A program made the translations under genes and the position numbers. A stretch of DNA of 64,000 bases. Source: Acidipropionibacterium jensenii DSM 20535. Lineage in GTDB: Bacteria; Actinomycetota; Actinomycetes; Propionibacteriales; Propionibacteriaceae. Positions 39,484 to 50,000 of this stretch are shown here, piece by piece. Where the stretch lies: positions 124,001 to 188,000 of the forward strand of contig NZ_AUDD01000004.1 of assembly GCF_000425285.1 (NCBI RefSeq), read 5' to 3'. Positions within the stretch are counted from its first letter, which is position 1. Each line of letters opens with the position of its first letter. Under the pieces are notes generated by a model that ran no database searches, was not told the DNA's origin, and saw nothing but the letters and a program-made list of their open reading frames with translations.

Positions 39484-40866
39484 CTAGTCGGGATCGCGAC
39501 CGAGCAGGGTGCGGATCTGCTCCCACCGGTGGCCGATCGTCTCCTCGTTGCCGTGGTCGGTGGGCCGGTAGTAGCGGGTGCGGGCCAGATCGTCGGGAAG
39601 GTACTGCTGGGCGGCCACCCCGTGCGGGAAGTCGTGGGCGTACCGGTAGCCGGCGCCGTGCCCCAGGCCGGCGGCGCCCGAGTAGTGGGCGTCGCGCAGA
39701 TGGGCCGGCACCTCCCCTCCCCTGCCGGCCCGCACATCGGCCAGAGCGGCGTCGATGGCGGTGATGACGGCATTGGACTTCGGGGCGGTGGCCGCGGCGA
39801 TGGTCGCCTGGGCCAGGTTGATCCGGGCCTCGGGCATCCCGATGAGCTGGACCGCCTGGGCCGCCGCGACACAGGTCTGCAGGACGCTGGGGGCGGCCAT
39901 CCCGATGTCCTCGGAGGCCAGCACGATGAGCCGCCGGGCGATGAACCGGGCGTCCTCCCCCGCCTCGATCATCCGGGCGAGCCAGTGCAGGGCGGCGTCG
40001 ACGTCGGATCCCCGGACCGACTTGATGAAGGCGCTGATGACGTCGTAGTGCTGGTCCCCGCCCTTGTCGTAGCGCACCGCCGCACGGTCCACCGCGGTGG
40101 CGACCACCTCTGGGGTGATCTCGTCGGTGCCCGAGGCGGTGGCTCCGGCGGCCGCCTCCTCGAGGTAGGTGAGGACCCGTCGGGCGTCACCGCCCGCCAT
40201 CTGCAGGAGATCGGCCCGACCCTGATCGGTGAGCCGGTAGTGGCCGTCCTCGGGGGTCCGAAGCCCCCTCGGATCGGTGAGCGCACGATCGACGAGGGTG
40301 GCGATGTCCTCGGGGCTCAGCGGTCGGAGGGTGAGCAGCAGGGATCGTGACAGCAGCGGGGAGATCACCGAGAAGGACGGGTTCTCGGTGGTCGCGGCGA
40401 CCAGGGTGACGATCCGGTTCTCCACGGCGGGCAGCAGGACGTCCTGCTGGGCCTTGTTGAACCGGTGCACCTCGTCGACGAACAGCACGGTGGGCCGTCC
40501 GGCGGCCAGTTCGCGCCGGGCGGTGTCCAGCTCGCGGCGGACATCCCTGACCCCGGCGGTGACCGCCGACAGTTCCACGAACCGGCGGGCCGAGGCATGG
40601 GAGATGACGCTGGCGATGGTCGTCTTGCCGACCCCGGGGGGACCCCACAGGAAGACGCTCATCGCGGCGCTGCCCTCGGCCAGCCGTCGCAGCGGCGAGC
40701 CGGGCCCCAGCAGGTGCTGCTGGCCGACGATTTCGTCGATGCTGCGCGGACGCATCCGCACCGCCAGCGGGGCCGACGGGTTGACGGCCTCCGACAGGGA
40801 GCCGCCCACCGTTGCCGGCGAGGCGGGACCGCCGCCGACCGGGTTTCCGAACAGGTCCTCGCTCAT
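39484..40866 (-). CDS. rarA: Replication-associated recombination protein A (RarA/MgsA)
   Basis: 460 residues. A clamp-loader-like AAA+ ATPase that acts at stalled replication forks. The N-terminal region ([28 protein letters not shown]) is followed by Walker [10 protein letters not shown], Walker [16 protein letters not shown], sensor 1 AATTENPSF and the arginine finger region [11 protein letters not shown]. The C-terminal tetramerisation domain has [26 protein letters not shown] and ends with YRPTDHGNE. It starts 2 bases before the phosphatase stop. The mycobacterial orthologue also lies near alaS and aspS. Confidence 0.96.
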   Translation of the reverse strand: MSEDLFGNPVGGGPASPATVGGSLSEAVNPSAPLAVRMRPRSIDEIVGQQHLLGPGSPLRRLAEGSAAMSVFLWGPPGVGKTTIASVISHASARRFVELSAVTAGVRDVRRELDTARRELAAGRPTVLFVDEVHRFNKAQQDVLLPAVENRIVTLVAATTENPSFSVISPLLSRSLLLTLRPLSPEDIATLVDRALTDPRGLRTPEDGHYRLTDQGRADLLQMAGGDARRVLTYLEEAAAGATASGTDEITPEVVATAVDRAAVRYDKGGDQHYDVISAFIKSVRGSDVDAALHWLARMIEAGEDARFIARRLIVLASEDIGMAAPSVLQTCVAAAQAVQLIGMPEARINLAQATIAAATAPKSNAVITAIDAALADVRAGRGGEVPAHLRDAHYSGAAGLGHGAGYRYAHDFPHGVAAQQYLPDDLARTRYYRPTDHGNEETIGHRWEQIRTLLGRDPD

Positions 40867-40868
40867 CG

Positions 40869-41657
40869 TCAGGCGGTCAGCAGATGGGACTCCAGGCGGG
40901 CCTGGTCCTCACCCTGCCAGCCGATCCGGTCCAGGTAGTTGGCGACCCCGCCGTGACGCTGCTCGACCAGATCGAGCAGATTGGTCATGATCTCGGCGGG
41001 GGTGGTCTGCTCCGGTCCCGAGTAGGCCCCCTGGGTGGCCGATCCGGCGGCGGCAGCCTCCCCCAGGCTCGCCATGATCCGGTCCAGACGCTGGTTGGTC
41101 GCCTCGTAGTCGGTGACGATCGCCTCCCTGGGAACGCCCAGGGCGGTCAGGACCACCGCCATCAAGGTGCCGGTGCGGTCCTTGCCGGCGGCGCAGTGGA
41201 TGTCGGTGGCCCCGCGCGCCGAGCCGAGCACCCTCAGACCGGCCAGCACGGTGTCGGGCCGGGCCTCCAGGTACTCCAGGTAGTGCGCGGCCATCGCCTC
41301 ATTGCGGGTGGTCGGGGTGATGGCGCTCATCGTCTCCCGCCACGGCGGGATGACGGCCCGCGGGTCGTCCTCGGGGTACAGCGATCCGGTGGTCACCTGG
41401 ACCCGCGGGTCATCGCGCAGCGGACCGGCCCCGATCCGGGACAGCTCGTAGCGGGTGCGCAGATCGATGACATCGGTGAGGTCGTGCTGGTGCACCAGGG
41501 TCTCGATGCTGGCCGGGGTCAGGCGGTCCAGATTGTCGGACCGCAGCAGCCGGTTGGCGGCGATCTTGCGGCCGTCCTTGGCCGGGGTGCCCACCAGGTC
41601 GCGCATGTTGTTGACGCCCTCGACGTCGATCCAGGTGATCGCGGTGGTGATGGTCAT
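40869..41657 (-). CDS. Tyrosine-protein phosphatase (PtpB-like)
   Basis: 262 residues. The conserved P-loop [10 protein letters not shown] (Cys155, Arg161) marks a dual-specificity/PtpB-like phosphatase. The N-terminal block [28 protein letters not shown] and [14 protein letters not shown] (Asp65, Arg67) matches the bacterial Tyr-Ser phosphatase family, which includes secreted mycobacterial PtpB. No signal peptide is seen. Its substrate, a phosphoprotein or phosphoinositide, is unknown. It is adjacent to rarA without overlap. Confidence 0.88.
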   Translation of the reverse strand: MTITTAITWIDVEGVNNMRDLVGTPAKDGRKIAANRLLRSDNLDRLTPASIETLVHQHDLTDVIDLRTRYELSRIGAGPLRDDPRVQVTTGSLYPEDDPRAVIPPWRETMSAITPTTRNEAMAAHYLEYLEARPDTVLAGLRVLGSARGATDIHCAAGKDRTGTLMAVVLTALGVPREAIVTDYEATNQRLDRIMASLGEAAAAGSATQGAYSGPEQTTPAEIMTNLLDLVEQRHGGVANYLDRIGWQGEDQARLESHLLTA

Positions 41658-41807
41658 GCCCCCACCCTAGTTAGCTGGATGAGCTGGCCCGAGACCGTGC
41701 CGGACACAGGTGGGTAAGGCGTGCAACTGGAGGTCTCCTCAGAGAGGTGCTTGCCTTCCGCAGCGCCGTCACTGAGAACGTGGCAGCGCAAGGAGCTCCT
41801 GGCGCCC

Positions 41808-42365
41808 TCATCGCAACTCCTTCTGCGCATTCTCGGTCGTCGTCGGTCGGGTGACGCAGTATGTACTCGAACGATTGTGTCCGGGAATCTGGTGGTAGCG
41901 CGGCACCAGGTAGTGGTCGTTCGAGATGAACCTGGTGTCGGGTCCGAAGTTGTTGTGGAGCAACATCGCCCTGTATGCAGTGGTCGGAATCGCAGTGTTC
42001 GACACGCTGACAGTGCGGAATCCCGATGCCCAGTGGAGTCGGTTCAGGAGATACTCCGAGATGCCGAACTCCAGATGGGTCGTCGCATAGCCAGGTTCAC
42101 GGCCGAGTCTTGCACGCGCTGTCCACGCGCCATCCAGCGAGGAGAACACTCCGCAGTACCCGAGTTCGTCAACCGCGTGCTCCTCGAGGGAGAAGTCCGA
42201 TCTGGGCGAGCCTGTGAACCCAGGCTGTCCCAGGACGCATTTCACAGCGGCATGGGCTGTGTCGAGCGAGGAGAATATGCCAAGAGTCCTGACTCTGGCA
42301 TCATCCTCGTCTGGCCAGTGGGACACCATCCAGACCCTTTCGTGCACACTCGCGTTCGGCCTCAT
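41808..42365 (-). CDS. Hypothetical protein with duplicated DUF7336-like half-domains
   Basis: 185 residues of unknown function. Two similar stretches are visible: RTLGIFSSLDTAHAAVKCVL with QPGFTGSPRSDFSLEEHAVD (about 29-70), then GYCGVFSSLDGAWTARARLG with REPGYATTHLEFGISEYLL (about 71-112). The first resembles the N-terminal part of a small DUF7336-like fold (VWMVSHWPDEDDARV before it). The second keeps the C-terminal HWASGF end. The ATG at 42365 is preferred because AAGGGA lies 5 bases upstream. Base composition is lower in G+C than the neighbours, suggesting transfer. The gene is isolated, with 150 and 159 bases of gene-free sequence on its sides. The opposite strand is also open but shows no family features. 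Confidence 0.6.
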   Translation of the reverse strand: MRPNASVHERVWMVSHWPDEDDARVRTLGIFSSLDTAHAAVKCVLGQPGFTGSPRSDFSLEEHAVDELGYCGVFSSLDGAWTARARLGREPGYATTHLEFGISEYLLNRLHWASGFRTVSVSNTAIPTTAYRAMLLHNNFGPDTRFISNDHYLVPRYHQIPGHNRSSTYCVTRPTTTENAQKELR

Positions 42366-42524
42366 GAGTCCCTTTCCACCCGTCGGGTGATCCCGTCGGC
42401 CCCTCGACTCAGCGCGCTCCCGTGCGCCCTTGATCTCGCGATGGTGTTCGCCCTCCCTGCAGTAAACCTTCGTCCCCGTAGCTGGTCCTTGAGGGAGTAG
42501 TCGGCTACCTGACCCACTCACGGC

Positions 42525-42875
42525 TCATCCCCAGCCCAGTGCGTGAAGACGCTCGTCACTGATTCCGAAATGGTGTGCCACCTCGTGGATAACGGTGATC
42601 GTGATCTGCTCGACCAGCTGCGCTCGACTGGCACACATCCGGGTCAACGGTCCGGAGAAGATCGTGATGACATCTGGAGGCACGAACCCCCAGTGGGAGT
42701 CGCGACTGGTCAGCGGCACTCCCTCGTACAACCCCAGCAGGGTCGGCGGCTGGTCCTCGGAAGGCTCGTCGGCGACCTGGATGGCGACATTGTCGATGGC
42801 CTCCGACAGAGCGCGCGGTATCAGGTCCAGGGCGTCATCGATGCACGCCTCGAAGTCCTCCTGGGACATCTCCAT
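42525..42875 (-). CDS. Minimal zincin-type metallopeptidase family protein
   Basis: 116 residues. The motif HEVAHHFGISDERL at 97-110 provides the zinc ligands His97 and His101, catalytic Glu98, and probable third ligand Asp107. The N-terminus (FEACIDDALDLIPRALSEAIDNV) and LLGLYEGVPLT are typical of this small actinobacterial family. No signal peptide or membrane helix is present, so it is probably cytosolic. Targets are unknown. It lies 82 bases upstream of the aspS stop side, with no operon link visible. Confidence 0.85.
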   Translation of the reverse strand: MEMSQEDFEACIDDALDLIPRALSEAIDNVAIQVADEPSEDQPPTLLGLYEGVPLTSRDSHWGFVPPDVITIFSGPLTRMCASRAQLVEQITITVIHEVAHHFGISDERLHALGWG

Positions 42876-42957
42876 CCCCGCTCCTCCTCCCGCTCCGGCC
42901 CCGGGTACGGGACTGCCCGGGCGACCGAGGTCGTCCGGGCAGCTGGACCCGTCAGGC

Positions 42958-44784
42958 TCACGCCTTGGTGTCGGCCTCCTCGGCCTTCTCGGCGGCGTCC
43001 TTCTTCTCGCCCTTCTTGACCGGCTTGGCGTCCACTCCCGCCTCGCGGCGCTGGGCCGGGGTGATCGGCGCCGGAGCCTGGGTCAGCGGGTCGTACCCGT
43101 TGCCGGTCTTCGGGAAGGCGATGACATCGCGGATCGACTCGAAACCGCCCAGCAGCATCACCAGGCGGTCCAGGCCGAAGGCGATGCCGCCGTGCGGCGG
43201 GGCGCCGAACTTGAAGGCGTCGAGCAGGAAGCCGAACTTCTGCTGGGCCTCCTCGGCGCTGAGTCCCATCACCTGGAAGACCCGCTCCTGGACGTCGCGA
43301 CGATGGACACGGATCGATCCGCCACCCACCTCGTTGCCGTTGCACACGAAGTCGTAGCCGTAGCTGAGCGCGGACCCCGGATCGGTGTCGAAGGTGTCCA
43401 TGCACTCGGGCTTGGGGCTGGTGAAGGCGTGGTGAACAGCGGTCCACTCGCCACCGCCGACCGCGACATCGCCCTCCGCCTCGGCCTCCTTGGTGGGCTT
43501 GAACATCGGGGCGTCGACCACCCAGCAGAACGCCCAGTCGGCCGGATCGTAGAGCTTGCAGCGCAGGCCGATCTCGAGTCGGGCGGCACCCAGCAGCTCC
43601 TGGGACGCGGTGCGGGAGCCGGCCGCGAAGAAGATCGCGTCGCCGGGCTTGGCGCCGACCTTCTCGGCGATCCCGGCCTTCTCGTCGGCGGAGATGTTCT
43701 TGGCCACCGGGCCGGCCAGCGCGCCGTCGTCCTGGACGGTGATGTAGGCCAGCCCCTTGGCGCCGCGGGTCCGCGCCCACTCCTGCCAGGCGTCGAACTG
43801 GCGCCGCGGCAGGGAGGCCCCGCCGGGCATCACCACAGCACCCACATAGGGCGCCTGGAAGACCCGGAAGGGAGTTCCGGCGAAGAAGTCGGTGACCTCG
43901 GTGATCTCATTGCCGAACCGCAGGTCCGGCTTGTCGGAGCCGTAGCGGTTCATCGCGTCGTGCCAGCTGATGCGCGGCATCGGCCGGGGCAGGTCGACGC
44001 CGATCAGCTTCCAGCACTCGGCCATCACCTCCTCGCCCAGGGCGATGACGTCGTTCTGGTCGACGAAGCTCATCTCGATGTCGAGCTGGGTGAACTCGGG
44101 CTGGCGGTCGGCGCGGAAGTCCTCATCGCGGTAGCACCGCGCGATCTGGTAGTAGCGCTCCATCCCGGCCACCATCAGCAGCTGCTTGAACAGCTGGGGG
44201 CTCTGCGGGAGGGCGTACCAGGAGCCCGGCGCCAACCGGGCCGGCACCAGGAAGTCGCGGGCGCCCTCGGGGGTGGAGCGGGTGAGGGTCGGCGTCTCGA
44301 TGTCGTAGAAGTCGTGGCGGTCGAGGGCCTCGCGGATAATGTGGGTCACCTTGGAGCGCAGCACCAGGGCCTGGTGCTGGCGGGGACGGCGCAGGTCCAG
44401 GTAGCGGAACCGCAGTCGGGCATCCTCGTTGACGCTGACGTGCTCGTCGATCTGGAAGGGCAGCGCGGCCGAGCGGTTGAGCACCTCGAGCTCGGAGATG
44501 GCCACCTCGATCTCCCCGGAGGGCAGATTCGGGTTGGCGTTGCCGTCGGGGCGGGCCTCGACGACGCCGGTGACCCGGATGCAGAACTCGTTGCGCAAGT
44601 CGTGGGCTCCCGAGGATGCCAGGATCTCGTCACGGATGACGACCTGGGCCAGTCCGGAGGCGTCTCTCAGATCGATGAAGGCCACACCGCCGTGGTCGCG
44701 TCGGTGGCCTACCCAGCCGGCCAGGGTCACCTCCTTGCCGATGTCGCTGGCTCGTAGGGTGCCTGCCTCGTGGGTTCGCAGCAC
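42958..44784 (-). CDS. aspS: Aspartyl-tRNA synthetase
   Basis: About 608 residues. A class IIb synthetase. The anticodon-binding OB domain ([21 protein letters not shown]), motif 1 region FRYLDLRRP, motif 2 with [20 protein letters not shown], the bacterial GAD insertion ([10 protein letters not shown]) and motif 3 [15 protein letters not shown] are complete. The GTG at 44784 is chosen because it begins [11 protein letters not shown], the family N-terminus, with AAGGA upstream. The C-terminus carries an unusual Lys/Glu/Ala tail ([20 protein letters not shown]). Whether it also charges tRNA-Asn cannot be told from sequence. Confidence 0.96.
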   Translation of the reverse strand: MLRTHEAGTLRASDIGKEVTLAGWVGHRRDHGGVAFIDLRDASGLAQVVIRDEILASSGAHDLRNEFCIRVTGVVEARPDGNANPNLPSGEIEVAISELEVLNRSAALPFQIDEHVSVNEDARLRFRYLDLRRPRQHQALVLRSKVTHIIREALDRHDFYDIETPTLTRSTPEGARDFLVPARLAPGSWYALPQSPQLFKQLLMVAGMERYYQIARCYRDEDFRADRQPEFTQLDIEMSFVDQNDVIALGEEVMAECWKLIGVDLPRPMPRISWHDAMNRYGSDKPDLRFGNEITEVTDFFAGTPFRVFQAPYVGAVVMPGGASLPRRQFDAWQEWARTRGAKGLAYITVQDDGALAGPVAKNISADEKAGIAEKVGAKPGDAIFFAAGSRTASQELLGAARLEIGLRCKLYDPADWAFCWVVDAPMFKPTKEAEAEGDVAVGGGEWTAVHHAFTSPKPECMDTFDTDPGSALSYGYDFVCNGNEVGGGSIRVHRRDVQERVFQVMGLSAEEAQQKFGFLLDAFKFGAPPHGGIAFGLDRLVMLLGGFESIRDVIAFPKTGNGYDPLTQAPAPITPAQRREAGVDAKPVKKGEKKDAAEKAEEADTKA

Positions 44785-44882
44785 GAACGTGATCCTTCCA
44801 TTGTCGGGGCCTCGCATAGACGGTGCGGGCCTTCCCCGTGAGCCTATCGCTCCGGGCCCCGACGGATCCAGAACGCCCTCTG

Positions 44883-44939
44883 CGCACAGCGGTCGACCGG
44901 AGGGTGCTCGGACGGCTCCCTGCGGTCGACCTCTGTGCG
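44883..44939 (-). terminator. Large hairpin between the glycosyltransferase gene and aspS
   Basis: Two 22-base arms (44883-44904 and 44918-44939) pair at 20 of 22 positions around a 13-base loop. Each arm contains GGTCGACC or a near copy. The structure begins 13 bases after the glycosyltransferase stop and ends 98 bases before aspS. There is no T-tract. It is probably a terminator, though an aspS leader element is possible. Confidence 0.6.
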
Positions 44940-44952
44940 ATGAACCCGGTTC

Positions 44953-46020
44953 TCAGCCGACCTCGGGGAACCAGTCGGCGATCTGGGCGCGCAGCGCCTC
45001 GTTGCCCTCGGCGCGGGTGTGGTTGGCCAGGATCCAGTCCTTGAGGGACCCGCCGGCCGAGTCGTCGACCGCCTTGCGGGCGGCGGCCGGGTCGGAGAGC
45101 ACCTCCTGGAGCATGTCGGCCGCCTGGTCCTCGGTGGCGTACAGGTAGGGGTAGAAGGCCGGCACCAGATGGGCGGCCCACGGCTGGTGGGGGAAGATGC
45201 CGACCGCACCGGCCAGCAGCGCCTCCAGATACTCCATCCCGTAGGCCTCCTCGTGGGCGGTGGCCAGGAAGGCGGTGGCGTGGGAGAGGGACTCCCAGTA
45301 CTCCTCCTTCTCACCGAACAGTGGCGAGACCTTCGCCCATCGGGGGTTCGACATCTTCATCGCCATCACGCTGGCGAGGTCGCGCTGGGCCAGTCGGGCC
45401 TCCATCTTCAGCGGCATCCTGCTGGCGACGTCGCGCACCACCTTGAGGAAGATCTTGGGCTTCTTCGAGTCCACCAGGTGGATCGCCGGGTACAGCACCA
45501 CGGGGACGTCGGGGTCGGTGTGGGGCCGCAGCAGGTCGTCGCGGATGCCGGGGTGGAACCAGCCGATCCTGGCCTGGTGGGCCAGCGGCGGAATGGTCCA
45601 GCGGCGCACGATCTCGCTCACCTCACCGGCGGTCCGCTCCCCGGAGCACAGCGTCGGGAAGAGCGCGAAGGACAGCCCCATCGCAGCGAAGTTCACCTTG
45701 TGGTGGAAATGGGAGGGCGGCAGCCACTGGATGTTGAGGATCCTCGGCTCGGCCCCGCCGCGGTGAAGCCTCTGGAACAGCCCGATCGAGTCGAGCACGT
45801 CGAGATTGATGATGAGGTCGCGACGGGGATCGAGGTGCTGGAGGGTGCGCATCGTGATGGCACCGACCTGACGGTCCTGTGGCCCCACCAGGACGGCCTC
45901 GGGGAAGATCGTGAAGAGTCGTCCGGCGATCGCGCCGCCGGCACCGCGGCCCGCGAACCCGCCATTCTCGTCGACCACCGGATCGTCGTCGAGGAAACCG
46001 ATCTTGATCGCAATCGTCAT
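44953..46020 (-). CDS. Glycosyltransferase, GT-B fold (family 1-like)
   Basis: 355 residues. The C-terminal donor-binding region is clear: TAHEEAYGMEYLEALLAGAVGIFP contains the E-x7-E pattern of GT4-type retaining transferases. The N-terminal half is atypical: MTIAIKIGFLDDDPVVDENGG, then GGAIAGRLFTIFPEAVLVG and LNIQWLPPSHFHHKVNFAAMGLS. The ATG at 46020 has GGGAG 7 bases upstream. No signal peptide or membrane helix is seen. Acceptor and donor are unknown, and no cell-wall gene cluster surrounds it. A strong hairpin follows its stop codon. Confidence 0.72.
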   Translation of the reverse strand: MTIAIKIGFLDDDPVVDENGGFAGRGAGGAIAGRLFTIFPEAVLVGPQDRQVGAITMRTLQHLDPRRDLIINLDVLDSIGLFQRLHRGGAEPRILNIQWLPPSHFHHKVNFAAMGLSFALFPTLCSGERTAGEVSEIVRRWTIPPLAHQARIGWFHPGIRDDLLRPHTDPDVPVVLYPAIHLVDSKKPKIFLKVVRDVASRMPLKMEARLAQRDLASVMAMKMSNPRWAKVSPLFGEKEEYWESLSHATAFLATAHEEAYGMEYLEALLAGAVGIFPHQPWAAHLVPAFYPYLYATEDQAADMLQEVLSDPAAARKAVDDSAGGSLKDWILANHTRAEGNEALRAQIADWFPEVG

Positions 46021-46282
46021 GGCCAACTCCCTGCTGTCAGCGAATCTGGTGTCCCTGCTGGCGACCGCGCACTGGCTGCTCCCCGTGCCCCGGCCGTTGC
46101 CGGTGCACGTGTCCGGGAGCTCACATCCGCCTTGCGCACCGTGTCGACCGGTGAGCCGTGGAGCTGTGATCAGAACGCGTCCTTGCGCCTGGGGATCACT
46201 CTAGCCACAGAACCGGTCCAGTGGGTCCCGATCACCGGGGTTGTCCCCATGGCGGGGATGTCCGGGTTGCGGTCCGGCGTCC

Positions 46283-46954
46283 TCAGTCCCGGGTCGGCGA
46301 GGGACCGGTGAGCACCTGCTGGAGGCTGGCACCCTCGCGGGCCACCAGCTCCTCGCCGGGGATCTGGGCCAACGCGTCCAGGCCGACGATGTAGCGGGTG
46401 GTGAACAGTCCCAGCAGCCGGGCCAGTCCGATGGTGGCCCGCAGCTGGGCCTCCTCGGGGTCGAACCGGTCCCCCAGCAGGGCGACGATCGGGTCGATGA
46501 GGGAGTGCTGGTACAGGTCGTTGACCAGTTCGAAGGCGTAGGGCTGGGTGACCATCGCCTGGACGACTCCCTGCAGGGTGGCCGAGCCCCGCTCGGTGAA
46601 CTCCCCCACGTGGCCGTCCCAGGCCTGCACGAAGGCGCGGATCAGCGCCTCCCCGAGATCCTCGGGAGCGCACCCGGCGCAGACCCTGGCGATGATGAGG
46701 TGGGGGCCGCTGGGCAGCGCCATCGCCTCGTTGTAGAGGTCCTGCTTGGTGCCGAAGTAGTAGCTCACCAGGGAAGTGTCGACGCCGGCCTTCCGGGCGA
46801 TGGCGCGCAGGCTGACGGCGCTGAACTCGTTGTCCACGAAGAGGGTGCGGGCGGCCGCCAGGATCGCCGCACGGGCCTGGCCCGACTGTGCGCGGGGGCC
46901 GCGCCGCGACGGGACCCGTTGCGGGTCGCCGGTCCTGCGTGCGGTGCTGGTCAT
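46283..46954 (-). CDS. TetR-family transcriptional regulator
   Basis: 223 residues. The N-terminal helix-turn-helix (about 28-70) reads ARAAILAAARTLFVDNEFSAVSLRAIARKAGVDTSLVSYYF. The C-terminal ligand domain resembles the TetR_C_30-type group (TLQGVVQAMVTQPYAFELV, LARLLGLFTTRYIVG). The preceding Ser/Arg-rich residues are disordered. It is divergent from the activase-like gene with only 78 bases between. A 19-base palindrome there is a likely operator. The ligand cannot be inferred. Confidence 0.9.
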   Translation of the reverse strand: MTSTARRTGDPQRVPSRRGPRAQSGQARAAILAAARTLFVDNEFSAVSLRAIARKAGVDTSLVSYYFGTKQDLYNEAMALPSGPHLIIARVCAGCAPEDLGEALIRAFVQAWDGHVGEFTERGSATLQGVVQAMVTQPYAFELVNDLYQHSLIDPIVALLGDRFDPEEAQLRATIGLARLLGLFTTRYIVGLDALAQIPGEELVAREGASLQQVLTGPSPTRD

Positions 46955-47013
46955 GGCGCACAGCGTAGGCAACCGGCAGTGACGGCAATAGAGGGGGGTG
47001 GGGTGGGGCCGGA

Positions 47014-47032
47014 ATTTCCATGGTGTTGAAAT
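47014..47032. promoter_or_regulatory. Palindromic candidate operator between tetR and the activase gene
   Basis: ATTTCCATGGTGTTGAAAT has outer arms ATTTC/GAAAT plus a further matching A/T pair. It directly abuts the GTG start candidate at 47033. TetR-family operators of this size and position are common. Binding is inferred. Confidence 0.45.
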
Positions 47033-50000
47033 GTGCTCATGGATGCTGGGAGAGCAGATCTGCGGATGGGCCTGGACATTGGTTCCACCACCATCAAGGC
47101 CGTGGTCTTCGACGGCGATCCCCTCACCGGGGCGGCGATCGTCTTCGAGGACTACCGGCGCCACCACGCCGACATCACCGGTGCCATATCGACCCTGCTG
47201 GCCGACGCCGCCGAGGCGCTGCCCGGGGCGATGGTGCGGGTCTCGGTGACCGGTTCGGCCGGACTGGGCACCGCCGACGCCCTGAACGTCCCCTTCATCC
47301 AGGAGGTGATGGCCGAGACCGCCGCCGTCCAGCACTGGAATCCCGATGCCGACGTCCTGCTGGAACTCGGTGGCGAGGACGCCAAGATCACCTACCTCAA
47401 GCCGGTCCCCGAGCAGCGGATGAACGGATCCTGCGCAGGTGGCACCGGGGCCTTCATCGACCAGATGGCCACCCTCCTGCACACCGACGCGCCCGGACTC
47501 GACGACCTGGCCAGCCGCGCCACCACCACCCACCCGATCGCCTCCCGGTGCGGGGTCTTCGCCAAGTCGGACCTCCAGCCGCTGATCAACGAGGGGGCCC
47601 GTCACGAGGACCTGGCCGCCTCGGTGATGCGCGCGGTCGCCACCCAGTGCATCGCCGGGCTGGCCTGCGGCCGTCCGATCCGCGGCCAGGTGATCTTCCT
47701 GGGCGGTCCGCTGCACTTCATGCCCAGCCTGCGCAAGGCCTTCGGCGACGTCCTGGCCGGTAAGGTCGACCACTTCGTCACCCCGGAGCGGGCCCAGCTC
47801 TACGTCGCGATGGGGGCCGCCCTGAAGGCCGAGTCCGCACCGCTGAGCCTGTCCCACCTGGCCACCCGGGCGCGCACCGCCCGAACCCAGAGCGGGGTGA
47901 GCCAGTCGATGCCTCCGCTGTTCCACGACCAGGCCGAGCTGGACTCCTTCCACTCCCGCCATGCCCGCACCAAGCTGCCCGCCCGGCCGCTCTCATCGGC
48001 CCGCGGTGACCTGTTCCTGGGGATCGACGCCGGGTCCACCACGATCAAGTCGGTCCTGCTCGACGACTCCCTCACCATCGTCGCCTCCCACTACGCCTCC
48101 AACGAGGGAGATCCGGTCAATGCCGCGGTCGGGATCCTGGCCGACCTCTACGACAACCTCCCCGAGGGGGCCCGGATCGCCCGCACCTGCACCACCGGGT
48201 ACGGGGAGGGACTGGTCAAGGCCGCCCTGGGCGCCGAGGACGGCGAGGTCGAGACGATGGCCCACTACCGGGCCGCCGAGCACCTGCGCCCCGGGGTCAC
48301 CTCGATCATCGACATCGGCGGCCAGGACATGAAGTACCTACGGGTCTTCGACAACTGCATCGACTCGATCAGTGTCAACGAGGCCTGCTCCTCGGGCTGC
48401 GGCTCCTTCCTGCAGACCTTCGCCGCCGGGATGGACACCGACATCCGCAGTTTCGCGCAGATGAGTCTGCTGGCCGAGCACCCGGTGGATCTGGGCAGCC
48501 GGTGCACCGTGTTCATGAACTCCTCGGTCAAGCAGGCGCAGAAGGAGGGGGCCACCCCCAGCGACATCGCCGCCGGGCTGTCCTACTCGGTGGTCCGCAA
48601 CGCCCTGTACAAGGTGATCAAGCTCACCGACCCGGCTCAGCTGGGTGAGCGGGTGGTCGTCCAGGGCGGCACCTTCCTCAACGACGCCGTGCTGCGCGCC
48701 TTCGAGCTGCTCACCGGCCACGAGGTGGTCCGCCCCGACGAGGCCGGCCTGATGGGGGCCTACGGCGCGGCGATGACCGCCCGTGCCCGGTTCCACGCCG
48801 GGGAGGACTCCGAGGGGGTGGGACTGCGCGACCGCGCCGAGCTCGACGGGTTCGCCGTGGAAACCCACCGCGACGACTGCACGCTGTGCCAGAACCACTG
48901 CCAGCGCACCATCTCGACCTTCTCCGACGGCCGGGTGTTCGTCTCCGGCAACCGGTGCGACCGGGGTGCCGAGGTCGACAACAAGGCGGCCGGACGGCGT
49001 CCCAAGTCCGAACTGCCCAATGTCTTCGAGGCCAAGTACAAGCGCCTCTTCTCCTACCGGCGTCTCACCGCCAAGAAGGCCTTCCGCGGGGATCTGGGCC
49101 TGCCGCGTGCCCTCAACATGTACGAGAACTACCCGTTCTGGTTCACCACCCTGTCGGCCCTGGGCTACCGGGTGATGATCTCGGGGCGGTCCTCCCACGA
49201 GCTCTTCGACAAGGGCATGGAGTCGATCGCCAGTGAGAACATCTGCTACCCGGCCAAGCTCAACAACGGCCACATCGAGGACCTCATCGAGCGCGGCGTC
49301 AAGCGGATCTTCGACCCGTGCATCCGCTTCGAGCAGGTCTCCGTGGAGGGGGCCGACAATCACTTCAACTGCCCGGTGGTGGCCTCCTACCCCGAGGTGA
49401 TCCGCGCCAATGTGGAGGACCTGCGCGACAAGGACGTCGAACTGCTCTCCCCCTTCCTCTCGCTGGCCGACCCCGAGAAGCTGGCCGAGCGGCTGGCCGA
49501 GGTCTTCGCCGCCGACGGGGTGAGCTACGAGGAGGCCCGTGAGGCGATCGACAAGGGGCTGGCCGAGGACGCCTCCTTCCACGCCGACATCAGGCAGATG
49601 GGCGAGGACGCGCTGGCCTACATGAGCGAGCACCAGGTGCCCGGCATCGTGCTGGCCGGACGGCCCTACCACGTCGACCCCGAGATCCACCACGGCATCC
49701 CGGAGATGGCCAACTCGCTGGGACTGGCGGTCCTCACCGAGGACTCCGTGGCCCATCTGGGGGCCGACCTGCTGGAGCGCCCGCTGCGGGTGCGCGACCA
49801 GTGGATGTTCCACTCCCGGCTCTACCAGGCGGCCGCGTTCGTGGCCTCCCGCAAGGATCTGGAGATCGTCCAGCTCAACTCCTTCGGATGCGGACTCGAC
49901 GCCATAACCACCGACCAGGTGCGCGAGATCATGGCCGCCCGGGACCGGATCTACACCACCCTGAAGATCGACGAGGTCTCCAACCTGGGAGCCGCCCGGA

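Noticed and set aside
41721-42500. Plus-strand frame of 259 codons opposite the DUF7336-like gene.
   Set aside because: The minus-strand frame has a ribosome binding site, a repeated fold and plausible residue composition. The plus frame has none.
44785-44952. A T-box or other aminoacyl-tRNA sensing leader for aspS.
   Set aside because: The hairpin lacks T-box landmarks, and actinobacterial T-boxes are known mainly before ileS. A terminator is more likely.
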